Below, piece by piece: positions 54,200 through 63,367 of a stretch of 64,000 bases of DNA; position 1 is the stretch's first letter, and each line of letters opens with the position of its first letter. A program made the translations under genes and the position numbers. This DNA is from Kangiellaceae bacterium (GTDB taxonomy: Bacteria; Pseudomonadota; Gammaproteobacteria; Enterobacterales; Kangiellaceae), in NCBI GenBank assembly GCA_019090895.1, contig JAHRVB010000148.1:1-64000 (forward strand), written 5' to 3'. A model generated the notes under the pieces. That model searched no databases and was not told the origin of the DNA. It saw only the letters and a list, made by a program, of their open reading frames with translations.

Positions 54200-56203
54200 A
54201 TGCCAGTTAGTATTTTTGGAATCAGTGTTTCGGGCTTGCTCAGTAATCAAGCTGCTTTAAATACGACGTCTCATAATATTGCCAATGCAAACACTGAAGG
54301 TTACTCTCGACAGAGAGTTTCACAAAGTCCGCAGTTACCGGAGTTTATCGGCGGAAATTATTTTGGTGCAGGAGTTGAAGTTGGTCAGGTAACAAGAATC
54401 TTTGATCAAACACATCAACTAGAAATCCGAGCAGCTACTGCGACTTTTAACGAATTAGAATCTTACTTAGCACAAGCTGATAGGGTCGATAGCTTACTCG
54501 CAGATAGTAACAACGGTCTCGATCAGTCTTTGCAGAGTTTTTTTGAAGCGGTACATGGTGTTGTGAATGACCCAGCCTCAGTTTCAGCTCGACAGGTGAT
54601 GTTAGGTCAAGCCGAAGGATTGGTATCACGATTCGATTCAATTCATACCCAACTGGATGCTCAGATTACCCAAGTTAATACCAATATTGATTCGGTTGCC
54701 AAAGAAATTACAGCGTTGGGTGCAGCTGTCGCGACATTGAATAATCAAATTTCTGGCTCTGCAGGAAACCCCCCACCAGATTTACTGGATAGAAGAGATG
54801 TCGCCATTGGGCGAATCAGCGAGTTGATTGCTGTTCAAACGACTCAACAAACTGATGGTAGTATGAACGTTTTCATCGGTAGTGGACAATCGTTAGTTGT
54901 AGGCTCATTGTCCAATAGTTTAGTTGCGACTCCTGACACCCAAAACCCAAGAGCTATGAGCTTAAGTTTGGAGGCCGGGTCATCTTCAATTGAAATTACA
55001 GAGAATTTACAAGGTGGACAACTGGGTGGGTTGTTAAAGGTAGTGGACGAAATAATTAATCCAGCATTTAATACCTTGGGTCGAGTGGCCATTTCGGTTG
55101 CAGATTTATTTAATACTCAAAACGGTTTAGGTATGGACTTAAACAATGAGCTTGGAGGAAACTTATTTACGGATATCAATGACCCTACGATTGCGAGTGC
55201 AAGAGTTTCGGATGATGCGAATAATACGGGCAATGTTGACCTCAGTATTAGTATTGATGACCCATCGCTCCTAGGAAATTCAGATTTCACTTTATTCATA
55301 CAGGGTGGAAATTACCAATTAGTCGACCAAACAACCAATACGACTATCGCAACCTTCGCGCCGCCTGGCGTATTACCCGATACAGTCCAAATAGCTTCTC
55401 GAGGTATCAGTATTAATTTCCTATCAGGTGCAGCTATTAATGGCGATTCTTTTGAAATACAACCATCCAGGAACTTCTCGTCGGAATTTTCAGTCGAAAT
55501 TAGTTCTGCAGAGGAAATAGCAGCAGCGTCACCGGTGCGTGGTGAACAACTACTTTCCAATATTGGTTCAGGTACGATTACCAATATTTCTGTTACAGAT
55601 ACTAGTACAGTTCAATTTACTGGCGTTCCTAACGACTTAAACCCGCCAATTCGCATTGAATTCGATTCACCTCCTGGTGTCCCAGGAGAATTTTCGATAT
55701 ATGATATTTCGGGTGGCGCTCCAGTTCTAATCGCTGGAGGTATTGCTGGATATGTTCCTGGGGAAGAAAACAATATGCTCGCTCTTGCAGGGGCTCCGTT
55801 CAACGCTTATGGATACGAGGTCACCTTAAATGGCGATCCTCAACCCGGGGATGCATTCGATATAAATTATAATAATAATGGTAGCGGAAATAATGAGAAC
55901 GCTGCATTATTTGCTGAGTTACAGCAATTTTCAGGACTAGATAACGGAGGGGCAACTTTTCAGCAAGCGTTTAGTCGCATCATAGCAAGCGTAGGTGTCA
56001 ATACTCAGTCGACTCAAATTAAACGAGACGCAGCCGAATCTATTATGTTTCAAACACATGAGCGGCGAGAGAATTTATCCGGTGTTAATCTCGATGAAGA
56101 AGCTGCCAATTTACTTAAATTTCAACAAGCATATGAAGCCTCAGCACAAGTAATCAGTGTCGCGCGGACATTATTTCAAACAGTGCTAGACTCCGTAAGA
56201 TAA
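54200..56203 (+). CDS. flgK: Hook-filament junction protein FlgK (HAP1)
   Basis: A 667-residue HAP1 from the ATG at 54200, chosen because GAGGA lies seven bases upstream and ISVSGLLSNQAALNTTSHNI and NANTEGYSRQRV follow as in all FlgK proteins; a TTG at 54155 would add a non-conserved tail. The C-terminus has the D0 helix NLDEEAANLLKFQQAYEASA and QVISVARTLFQTVLDSVR. The long middle (about 330-560) is variable, exposed domain. FlgN is its chaperone. Confidence 0.95.
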   Translation: MPVSIFGISVSGLLSNQAALNTTSHNIANANTEGYSRQRVSQSPQLPEFIGGNYFGAGVEVGQVTRIFDQTHQLEIRAATATFNELESYLAQADRVDSLLADSNNGLDQSLQSFFEAVHGVVNDPASVSARQVMLGQAEGLVSRFDSIHTQLDAQITQVNTNIDSVAKEITALGAAVATLNNQISGSAGNPPPDLLDRRDVAIGRISELIAVQTTQQTDGSMNVFIGSGQSLVVGSLSNSLVATPDTQNPRAMSLSLEAGSSSIEITENLQGGQLGGLLKVVDEIINPAFNTLGRVAISVADLFNTQNGLGMDLNNELGGNLFTDINDPTIASARVSDDANNTGNVDLSISIDDPSLLGNSDFTLFIQGGNYQLVDQTTNTTIATFAPPGVLPDTVQIASRGISINFLSGAAINGDSFEIQPSRNFSSEFSVEISSAEEIAAASPVRGEQLLSNIGSGTITNISVTDTSTVQFTGVPNDLNPPIRIEFDSPPGVPGEFSIYDISGGAPVLIAGGIAGYVPGEENNMLALAGAPFNAYGYEVTLNGDPQPGDAFDINYNNNGSGNNENAALFAELQQFSGLDNGGATFQQAFSRIIASVGVNTQSTQIKRDAAESIMFQTHERRENLSGVNLDEEAANLLKFQQAYEASAQVISVARTLFQTVLDSVR

Positions 56204-56235
56204 TGATAAGACGTGCGTACTAGGGTACCAACAAT

Positions 56236-57450
56236 ATGAGAATTTCAACGTCCCAAATTACTAGCGCCGGCATACGAGAAATGTTGTTGCGGCAAGCAGA
56301 AATACAGCACACTCAACTGCAATTATCAACACAGCTCAGGGTCTTGAAGCCATCGGACGACCCTGTGGCAGCTACCGCTATTAGTGCGCTTACAAGCGAG
56401 ATTGCGCAACTAGAACAATTTAACAGAAATAGCGATGCGGCTAAAGCGAGTAACGAATTAGAAGAAACTATATTAGGCAGCTCTACCGATATATTGTTTA
56501 GGATGAGAGAGCTAACGGTTGCTTTAGGTAATGGGTCGTATACCCAAAATGAATATAATAGTATCGGAGTTGAGCTTGAAGAAGGGCTAAAAGAGTTATT
56601 GGGTCTTGCCAATAGTCGGAATGCGAACGGCGACTATATATTTAGTGGAGGACAAGTCGATTCAAAGAGTTTTATAAAAGATGCAGCGGGTAATATTAGC
56701 TATAACGGCGATCAAAACCAACGATTGCTAAGAATCAGTAGTGGCGTAGTAACTCAAGTATCCGACTCAGGTTTTGATGTTTTTGTAGACATAAAAAATG
56801 GTAATGGTGCTTTTACTATTAATTCAAATACAGCCAATACGGGGGGAGCGATAATAACTCAAGGAAGCTACCAGGCTCCGCCTAACTTTTTGGCTGAACC
56901 TTACTCGATAACTTTCGCGACCGATGCTAGCAACAATACTACATATACTGTAACAGGCGATGTTAGTGGGACAACATTCGTTCCCGCTACAATCTACGAA
57001 CCTGGGAACGCCATTAGTTTTAATGGAGTAACCGTTGAAGTGAGTGGTGAGCCAGATGCCGGGGATATCGTTGGTGTCGCTCCGAGCCAGTCTCAAAGCG
57101 TATTTTCCGTTGTACAAGATGCTATTAACGCCATCGGTCAATTCGACGACACCGAAGCTGGGCGCGCAGAATTTTCTAATCGCATGACGAATGTTCAAGA
57201 ATCGTTAAATAATAGTCTCGATAATATCAATATTGTCCGCGGAAGACTTGGTGGACGCTTAAATGCAATTGATTCAGAATTTGATAGTAATCTAAATCAA
57301 ATTGCAACTAATAAGAGTAGTTTGTCCGACGTGCGAGATTTAGATGTCATTGAAGCGTCGACAAGGTATTCTCAACAGTTAGTAGTGTTAGAAGCGGCAC
57401 AAGCCAGCTTCGTAAGAATCCAAGGACTTAGTTTATTTAATTTCTTGTAG
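56236..57450 (+). CDS. flgL: Hook-filament junction protein FlgL (HAP3)
   Basis: A 404-residue HAP3. MRISTSQITSAGIREMLLRQ and TQLRVLKPSDDPVAATAISA open it; LNNSLDNINIVRGRLGGRLN-like and DVIEASTRYSQQLVVLEAAQ close it, as in flagellin-like junction proteins. It links FlgK to the filament. Its stop lies one base before the GTG of the glycosyltransferase gene, which indicates coupled expression. Confidence 0.95.
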   Translation: MRISTSQITSAGIREMLLRQAEIQHTQLQLSTQLRVLKPSDDPVAATAISALTSEIAQLEQFNRNSDAAKASNELEETILGSSTDILFRMRELTVALGNGSYTQNEYNSIGVELEEGLKELLGLANSRNANGDYIFSGGQVDSKSFIKDAAGNISYNGDQNQRLLRISSGVVTQVSDSGFDVFVDIKNGNGAFTINSNTANTGGAIITQGSYQAPPNFLAEPYSITFATDASNNTTYTVTGDVSGTTFVPATIYEPGNAISFNGVTVEVSGEPDAGDIVGVAPSQSQSVFSVVQDAINAIGQFDDTEAGRAEFSNRMTNVQESLNNSLDNINIVRGRLGGRLNAIDSEFDSNLNQIATNKSSLSDVRDLDVIEASTRYSQQLVVLEAAQASFVRIQGLSLFNFL

Positions 57451-57451
57451 T

Positions 57452-59917
57452 GTGTTTTTGTTGCGCACTAAGCACTGTGTTTTATATAAGGTGAAAACTA
57501 TTTTTTTACAAAAGGCAATTAAGCTTCATCAACAGGGGAACCTTAAAAAAGCTAAACAATTCTATGTGAAAGCCATTAAGGATAATAAAGGGAATGCCCA
57601 AGCGCACTATTTGCTTGGTCTTTTATATCAGCAAGAAAGAAAGTTTATTGATTCTTCGAAACACCTCAAAAAATCTTTGGAATTGGTTCCCACTGACTTG
57701 CTAGTATGCAATGCATTTACGAATCTGCTAAGCATTCAGAATAAGCATGTGCAATTGCAAGCTTACGTAAAGTCTCAGATTAAAGAAAAACTGTTCGATG
57801 AAGCACTTGTTCTAAAGCTAGCGAGTTCTTTTGTGAAAACCGGTGATTATAGTTCCGCTCTTAAACAATTTAAATCCGCGATCAGTATTAATGCAATTAG
57901 TTGGACGGCTTGGTTAGGCGTAGGTAATTGTTTGTTTAGTTTAAAAAAATATACCGAGGCAATTTCGTCTTATCATAAAGTCCTTGAAATTATTCCCGAT
58001 CAAATCGACGCACAGAACAATATTGGAGCGATCTACATTGAGCAGAATAAACTGGTTGAAGCCACCAAGAATTTTGAGAACATAGTAAGGAAAAAACCTA
58101 AGTATCCACCGGGTTGGTACAATCTAGCAGTAATATCATCAAGTTTGAATCAAAATGAACACGCTGAGAACTTTAACAACAATGCACTTGTTCTAAATCC
58201 GCATTACCTAGATGCTTTACTTTTAAAATGCAAGTTACTTATTTTTCGAGGCGAATATGCTTGTGCGCTCGAACAATATAATGACATTCTTGATAAGGTA
58301 GGCGAATCTAATACTGTATTTAACGATATAGGAAACTTGTACTTCAAAATTGGCGACTATCGAAATGCAAAGTTGTACTACAAAAAATCGGTCGAATCTT
58401 GTATTGGTTATACTGACGGATTATTTAACTTGGCCAACACCCAAATTCAATTAAAAGAACACCCCGAAGCAGTTAAGACGCTTCGAGAAGTTGTATCTCT
58501 CCAACCCGGCTATCATCAAGCATGGCCGTTGTTACTCCACTGTTTAAGGCAATGTTGTCTTTGGGCTGATATCTCGCTAGCTCAAAAAAATGTTCGACAG
58601 TTACTGAAAAACAATCAGAATGTGACAATTCCTCCCTTTAGCTTAATTACGCTAGACGATAGTACTAATCAGGAGCAAAAGCTGGTGGCCCAACACTGGC
58701 TTATGAACCAAAAATCAGTAATCGAACTCGCGAAAAAATCTAATGAAAATGCTAGTCATTTAACTGAAAGTTCGGTGCTGAATATTGAAAGAAAATTGGT
58801 AAGTAAAGTTGCAATTGAGAGTGATGTTAAAGAAACAAGAATTAGGCTGGGCTATTTATCATCTGACTTTCATCAACATGCAACTGCTCATCTTATCGTT
58901 CGCATGTTAGAACTTCATGACCGAAGTCGTTTTGAAGTGTTTGGCTATTCTTATGGACTTAATGATAAATCACCGATGCGCGGACGGTTAGTAACGGCCA
59001 TGGAGCACTTTAAAGACATGTCTTCGATGACTGATGAGGATATGGTTAAGAGTATTAAGAAAGATGAAATTGATATATTGATTGATTTAAAAGGCTTCAC
59101 ACAAAATAGTCGTTCACATATTCTTGTCAATCGATTGGCTAAAGTTCATATTAATTTCTTAGGTTATCCAGCGACAATGGGTCGTGAGTTAGTCGACTTT
59201 ATCTTGTGCGATAAATACATTAATTCATCAGGAGCTGATCAATTCTTGGAGAAAGCACTTGTGATGCCAAATTGCTATCAACCGACCGATAATACTAGAA
59301 GTATATTAATGGCACCGTCTAGAGAATCACAAGGAATACCTAATGATTCCTTTGTATTTGGAGCTTTTCATCAGTCATATAAGTTGTCCAAAGAAGTTTT
59401 GGATTGTTGGTGTAGTATTTTATACAAATGTGAATCATCAGTACTATGGTGCTTAGGCACTAATGAAGTTGCTAAACAACAAATAATAGAAAGAGCTAGC
59501 CAAAATGGAATTGATGAACAGCGAATTATCTTCGCTTCAAAGGTGTCTCAAGCAGAACACATGGCCAGGCTTCAGTTGGTAGATTTAATGTTGGATACTT
59601 ATCCCGTTAATGGGCATACAAGTACTAGTGATGCACTTTGGGCTGGAGTTCCTACTATTACTAGTTCAGGTGACACGTTTGTCTCCAGAGTCGCAGGTAG
59701 TTTATTGGGTGCAGTAGGATTAGAGTGTTTAGTGTGCGATAGTTTAGATAAATATAAAAATGTGGCGGTCAACTATGCTACCAACGAAAAAGAGTTATTA
59801 AAACTAAGACGTGAACTGCAGTCTAGTGCAAAAAGCAAGCCGTTGTTTGATACCGAAAATTATACTAAGGATTTTGAACAGCTGTTATTGACTACCCTAC
59901 TTATTGAGGAGGAGTGA
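57452..59917 (+). CDS. TPR protein with GT41 O-GlcNAc-transferase-like domain
   Basis: An 821-residue protein. Residues about 15-400 are tandem tetratricopeptide repeats (for example AQAHYLLGLLYQQERKFIDS and ISWTAWLGVGNCLFSLKKYT). Residues about 465-815 match the SPINDLY/OGT catalytic fold: LGYLSSDFHQHATAHLIVRM, INFLGYPATMGRELVDFILC, then NGHTSTSDALWAGVPTITSS and FVSRVAGSLL, the UDP-binding signature. OGT-type enzymes attach N-acetylglucosamine to Ser/Thr of proteins. Its start abuts flgL, and flagellin genes converge on it, so flagellin glycosylation before export is the likely role. The GTG at 57452 lacks a clear ribosome site; a GTG at 57491 is an alternative. It overlaps the end of the GNAT gene by 17 bases on the other strand. 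Confidence 0.88.
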   Translation: MFLLRTKHCVLYKVKTIFLQKAIKLHQQGNLKKAKQFYVKAIKDNKGNAQAHYLLGLLYQQERKFIDSSKHLKKSLELVPTDLLVCNAFTNLLSIQNKHVQLQAYVKSQIKEKLFDEALVLKLASSFVKTGDYSSALKQFKSAISINAISWTAWLGVGNCLFSLKKYTEAISSYHKVLEIIPDQIDAQNNIGAIYIEQNKLVEATKNFENIVRKKPKYPPGWYNLAVISSSLNQNEHAENFNNNALVLNPHYLDALLLKCKLLIFRGEYACALEQYNDILDKVGESNTVFNDIGNLYFKIGDYRNAKLYYKKSVESCIGYTDGLFNLANTQIQLKEHPEAVKTLREVVSLQPGYHQAWPLLLHCLRQCCLWADISLAQKNVRQLLKNNQNVTIPPFSLITLDDSTNQEQKLVAQHWLMNQKSVIELAKKSNENASHLTESSVLNIERKLVSKVAIESDVKETRIRLGYLSSDFHQHATAHLIVRMLELHDRSRFEVFGYSYGLNDKSPMRGRLVTAMEHFKDMSSMTDEDMVKSIKKDEIDILIDLKGFTQNSRSHILVNRLAKVHINFLGYPATMGRELVDFILCDKYINSSGADQFLEKALVMPNCYQPTDNTRSILMAPSRESQGIPNDSFVFGAFHQSYKLSKEVLDCWCSILYKCESSVLWCLGTNEVAKQQIIERASQNGIDEQRIIFASKVSQAEHMARLQLVDLMLDTYPVNGHTSTSDALWAGVPTITSSGDTFVSRVAGSLLGAVGLECLVCDSLDKYKNVAVNYATNEKELLKLRRELQSSAKSKPLFDTENYTKDFEQLLLTTLLIEEE

Positions 59918-60374
59918 GTATTTTCCTAGCCGTGTGGGCTACAGAAAAATAGCCGTTTGCTTGCCAAAATGACCCAACTTCTTTATTTTTTTCGGTAAAA
60001 GAGCATTCAACATAATTGATCCCAAGTTCCTTGAAACAGGTTTCTACATTTTCCAATAAATGCTTTGCGAATTTTTGTTGACGATAGTGAGGTTCCACCC
60101 ATAAAAGTTGAACAATGCCCTTAATTGGATCGGACAAAAATCCATTATCATTGATACTGCTAGATGAAGCGATGAAGCCAACGGGGTTACCTTTTACCTC
60201 TGCAATCAAAAGTAACGAGTTAGAAGAGAGTATTTCGGCTTCAATCCAACGTTTTAAATTCAACTCGAAGTTCGGATGATAGATTAATTGGCCGTCATTT
60301 TCGTATTTTTGTAACCGGGCGGTAAATTCGGTAATTATGTCTAAATCTTTAATATCACACTGACGTATTTTCAA
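59901..60374 (-). CDS. GNAT acetyltransferase at the end of the fli operon
   Basis: A 157-residue GNAT protein. The acetyl-CoA loop is VEPHYRQQKFAKHLLENVE at about 95-113, after the strand GIVQLLWV, and the C-terminal NKEVGSFWQANGYF is typical. It lies three bases after fliT in the minus-strand fliD operon and overlaps the converging GT41 gene. The place suggests acetylation of flagellin, of a flagellin glycan, or of a flagellar chaperone, but general detoxifying GNATs look the same, so the acceptor is unknown. Confidence 0.8.
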   Translation of the reverse strand: MKIRQCDIKDLDIITEFTARLQKYENDGQLIYHPNFELNLKRWIEAEILSSNSLLLIAEVKGNPVGFIASSSSINDNGFLSDPIKGIVQLLWVEPHYRQQKFAKHLLENVETCFKELGINYVECSFTEKNKEVGSFWQANGYFSVAHTARKILTPPQ

Positions 60375-60377
60375 GTC

Positions 60378-60692
60378 TTAGTTGCCCTGAGTTGTTCGGT
60401 ATGAATTAATAGCAGAATGAGAGAGCTTTAAATTCAAGCTACTCTTTATCATTTTTTGCTTAACAAGTGCTATTGTTGATTCAATTTCTGTATCGGATTT
60501 TCTTACAATATCAAATATTTCTTGGGCGTTATTTTTATTTCGACTAAAGTCGTTTTCCGAAAAGTACTGCTTAATGAATTTGTCGCGTCTAATACTTAAA
60601 TCGAATAAAGCGTCCCATTTTCCTGCTTCAGCCAAGCGGGAGATGTTCCGATTGAATTCGGTGATTTCTTTGATTAATTTGGTATTATTCAT
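60378..60692 (-). CDS. fliT: FliT-like flagellar chaperone
   Basis: A 104-residue helical protein placed directly after fliS, where FliT stands in many bacteria. The ATG at 60692 (MNNTKLIKEITEFNRNI) is four bases beyond the fliS stop, suggesting translational coupling; an upstream start at 60749 would overlap fliS and is less likely. It shows the FliT-like pattern of two or three long helices with a central RRDKFIKQYF. FliT proteins hold the cap protein FliD before export and sometimes repress the master regulator. Sequence similarity is low, so the call rests on size, helical pattern and position. Confidence 0.65.
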   Translation of the reverse strand: MNNTKLIKEITEFNRNISRLAEAGKWDALFDLSIRRDKFIKQYFSENDFSRNKNNAQEIFDIVRKSDTEIESTIALVKQKMIKSSLNLKLSHSAINSYRTTQGN

Positions 60693-60696
60693 TGGT

Positions 60697-61098
60697 TTAT
60701 GAGTTGCTATTGTTAACTGCTTGCTCTCGGATTCCCTGCCAAGCCTCACGAATGTTATTCATAACATTTAGTACTGAATCTAACTTATCAACATCATTTT
60801 CGATATTAGCGTTTAACAAAGTTGTTGTACTAAATTCGTATAGGGCATTTAAGTTTGAAGATATTTCGCCCCCCTTATCGTGATCGAGACTTGCTTGTAA
60901 TCCATTAATAATCGAAATAGCCCAACTGATATGTTGACCTTTTTGTGCAACTTTATTTTCTGACATAAAGTATTTTGCTTTATTGATTTTTTCGATTGCA
61001 CCATCAATGAGCATTTGAATGAGCATGTGAGGATCTGCATCCTCTACGCCACTAGTGGCGCTTACATTGTTGTAAGCTAAAGCTCCGGTTAAACCCAT
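60697..61098 (-). CDS. fliS: Flagellin chaperone FliS
   Basis: A 133-residue FliS, four-helix bundle. ALAYNNVSATSGVEDADPHM and LIQMLIDGAIEKINKAKYFM carry the family signature (LYxGAIxxxxxA-like), with LDHDKGGEISSNLNALYEF in the middle. It binds the C-terminus of flagellin, encoded at the window's end, and keeps it unfolded until export. 52 bases after fliD. Confidence 0.92.
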   Translation of the reverse strand: MGLTGALAYNNVSATSGVEDADPHMLIQMLIDGAIEKINKAKYFMSENKVAQKGQHISWAISIINGLQASLDHDKGGEISSNLNALYEFSTTTLLNANIENDVDKLDSVLNVMNNIREAWQGIREQAVNNSNS

Positions 61099-61150
61099 TG
61101 TAGAATTCCTTCTATTAAATTAAATATAATTCATGAATAGCGATGGTTAA

Positions 61151-62527
61151 TTAATCTTTATTACCAAATCCAGGTAGATTGTCGAATTGTTGTTTTATAT
61201 AACTTTGCGTACTATTCAATTGAGCGACAATGGCATCCATCGCTGAAAATTGCTTAATTAAACGAAACTCTAATTTCTCTATTCTAAGCGCAAGATTAAT
61301 TCGGTCGTCATCAATTCTATTCAGCTGCGCATTTAGTGATGTTTCGCGTGATGTAATGACACCACCGCTGCCAGTATAATTACTGATCAGCTCTCTCAGT
61401 TCAGTGGCAAAACCATTGTCACCCGAAAACAGCTCATCAAACTGATCAAAATCTGACGCTAATGCACTGTCCAAGGTTGTATTATCTATTTCCAGATATC
61501 CATCCTGGGTAGTTGAAATACCAATAGAAGACAGGTTACTAAAATTTCCGCTTACGGCTGACACATCGGCTGCAAAGAGATTTCTAATTTGAGAAGACAC
61601 TTGTCGTAAAGTAAAGTCGCCGACCAGAAGTCCTGGTTGGTTAGGATCCGCTGTACCTAGTTGTTTTACCACATCAATATAAGCATTGTATGTTTCGACA
61701 AAACCTGTAATTAATGATTTTGTGCTGCCAGTATCAAGCGCAATTGTCAAAGACTCGGTATTGCCGGGTGTATCCTGAACTTTGGTTACATTAACGGTGA
61801 CATCTTGGATGATATTTTCGAAGGAGTTAGTACTACTGGTTGCAGCAAAACCATCGACTAGAATAGAAGCATCGCTAGCAGCTTGAGTTGAAGTTAACCC
61901 AGTCGACAAATCGGCCAGCGATGCATCACCAGTAAAAGTCACCACCAAATCATTACCTAATCCTAAAGTAGTCGAATCAAAGGTTAAAACACTACCAGTA
62001 TCGAAACCATCGGTCACATTATTAAGTAAGTTGACTGACACAAGATCATTATCGGTTGCTGAGTTTATATTGTTTCTAATATCTTCAAGTGTGTCAGTTG
62101 ATGATACTGAAATATTGAACGTTTCGGCACCGACGGTAAATGTAAGAGTTCCGTCGCCAAAAGTTGAACTGCTTCCACCTGTAAAAACCTGTGATTCTTG
62201 AAAACTTCCTTGAGCGATTGCCGTCACTTCGATGTCATATGCACCAGGAGTGGCATCGCTGGTTGATGTCGCGCTAAAATAATCGCTACTTGAAAGGGTG
62301 ATAGAACGATTTTCATAATTGGATGATAAACTTAAATCTAGTGCGGCAGAGCGCAGTTCGTCGAGCGCGCCGCTAAGTCCACCCAAGCCAGTTAAAGTGA
62401 CGGTAACGTCTGCTTCATGTCGATTTAGGCTATTTTCTTTTGGAGCACGTTCAGCATTAACCAATGCTTCGACAATTGACGAAACGTCTAAACCTGAACC
62501 CAAACCACCTATACTGATCAGTCCCAT
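61151..62527 (-). CDS. fliD: Filament cap protein FliD (HAP2)
   Basis: A 458-residue FliD. The N-terminal block ISIGGLGSGLDVSSIVEALV and the C-terminal coiled region (LEFRLIKQFSAMDAIVAQLN, then STQSYIKQQFDNL) are diagnostic. The outer variable part (about 60-330) is rich in Ser, Thr and Asp. It forms the cap that folds arriving flagellin subunits. A sigma-54 promoter lies about 200 bases upstream. First gene of fliD-fliS-fliT-GNAT. Confidence 0.95.
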   Translation of the reverse strand: MGLISIGGLGSGLDVSSIVEALVNAERAPKENSLNRHEADVTVTLTGLGGLSGALDELRSAALDLSLSSNYENRSITLSSSDYFSATSTSDATPGAYDIEVTAIAQGSFQESQVFTGGSSSTFGDGTLTFTVGAETFNISVSSTDTLEDIRNNINSATDNDLVSVNLLNNVTDGFDTGSVLTFDSTTLGLGNDLVVTFTGDASLADLSTGLTSTQAASDASILVDGFAATSSTNSFENIIQDVTVNVTKVQDTPGNTESLTIALDTGSTKSLITGFVETYNAYIDVVKQLGTADPNQPGLLVGDFTLRQVSSQIRNLFAADVSAVSGNFSNLSSIGISTTQDGYLEIDNTTLDSALASDFDQFDELFSGDNGFATELRELISNYTGSGGVITSRETSLNAQLNRIDDDRINLALRIEKLEFRLIKQFSAMDAIVAQLNSTQSYIKQQFDNLPGFGNKD

Positions 62528-62720
62528 TTCAAAATAACCTTTTTCTCTATGGATATAATTTACTAAAAACGCTTACTTCAAGCACATTGACTGTATCGGC
62601 TGTAATGTGACTGAAGTAAATTTTTTTTATTGAATAATATAAATAATATTACTTTTAAATACATTTGTTTGAATATATTAACAATAATGCTCAATAACGA
62701 TGTTCTTGCTTTCTATGTAC

Positions 62721-62736
62721 TGCAAAAAATAGGCCA
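62721..62736 (-). promoter_or_regulatory. Sigma-54 promoter of the fliD operon
   Basis: Read on the minus strand, TGGCCT-ATTTT-TTGC followed by A keeps the essential GG and GC with ten bases between them. Only the AC of the -24 element differs from TGGCAC. Transcription would start near 62710, leaving a leader of about 180 bases before fliD. It lies between the flaG terminator and fliD, so fliD is expressed separately from flagellin. Confidence 0.75.
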
Positions 62737-62782
62737 TTGAAAATACAAAGTGACTTCCGCAACAATGGGTCGTTGATTTAGG

Positions 62783-62811
62783 AAAAAGGGAGGGTAACCT
62801 CCCTTTTTTTT
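62783..62811. terminator. Rho-independent terminator after flaG
   Basis: AAAAAGGGAGG (62783-62793) pairs with CCTCCCTTTTT (62798-62808) around a four-base loop, with T and A tracts outside. It overlaps the flaG stop codon and on the minus strand ends with TTTTT, closing the fliC-flaG transcript. It could act in both directions. Confidence 0.9.
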
Positions 62812-63265
62812 ATACTTTCTCTCGTAACAAAACACCACTATTACCGGTGTCCTGTTCGTTGAGCTCCTTCAAACGTCTAGAGAGGTTGATGAGTTCTTCT
62901 GGTGGGAACTGTCGGATTAACTCGTCTGTTTCCTTGTCAATAACTCGAACTATAGTGACGCCAAGTTCTTCATCAACTTTAAATTGAAGACTTCTATCGA
63001 TGCTTTGATGAAATTGTTGTAATTCTTCAATTTGGTTTTTTACTTCTTCCTGACTAACTGCGTTCTGCTCTTGATTTGAAACTTCAACTCTATTGTTATT
63101 ATGGGTGTTAATTTTCAGTGTTTCAGTCAATGAAGTTGCAGCATTTTCGTTGGTTATCTCGTCATTTGAAGTCGAAGGTGCTCTTCCTTGGTTGCTATAC
63201 GGCAATTCTCTGCCACTAGCGACCTCGGACGGTTGAAAGTTGCCTGCTAAATTTAAAATAGCCAT
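62810..63265 (-). CDS. flaG: FlaG-family flagellar protein
   Basis: A 151-residue FlaG protein. The first half is low-complexity and polar. The conserved half holds IDRSLQFKVDEELGVTIVRV and IDKETDELIRQFPPEELINL, the FlaG signature. FlaG influences filament length and lies between flagellin and fliD in polar-flagellated bacteria, as here. TGAGGT is nine bases before the ATG. It follows fliC by 102 bases; a weak AT-rich inverted repeat CGTTAAA/TTTAACG (63325-63350) in that gap may cut part of the flagellin transcript. Confidence 0.93.
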   Translation of the reverse strand: MAILNLAGNFQPSEVASGRELPYSNQGRAPSTSNDEITNENAATSLTETLKINTHNNNRVEVSNQEQNAVSQEEVKNQIEELQQFHQSIDRSLQFKVDEELGVTIVRVIDKETDELIRQFPPEELINLSRRLKELNEQDTGNSGVLLREKV

Positions 63266-63367
63266 AGCAATCTACCTCACAGAGCCAAAGAGAAGATCGG
63301 CATAGGCCGACCCTCTCGTCAAAACGTTAAAATATGCGTTTAATTTAACGTAAACCATCAGTTTATC

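Noticed and set aside
60693-60749. Upstream start that would extend the FliT-like protein by 19 residues
   Set aside because: It would overlap the fliS coding region, lacks a ribosome site, and the ATG at 60692 gives the expected size.
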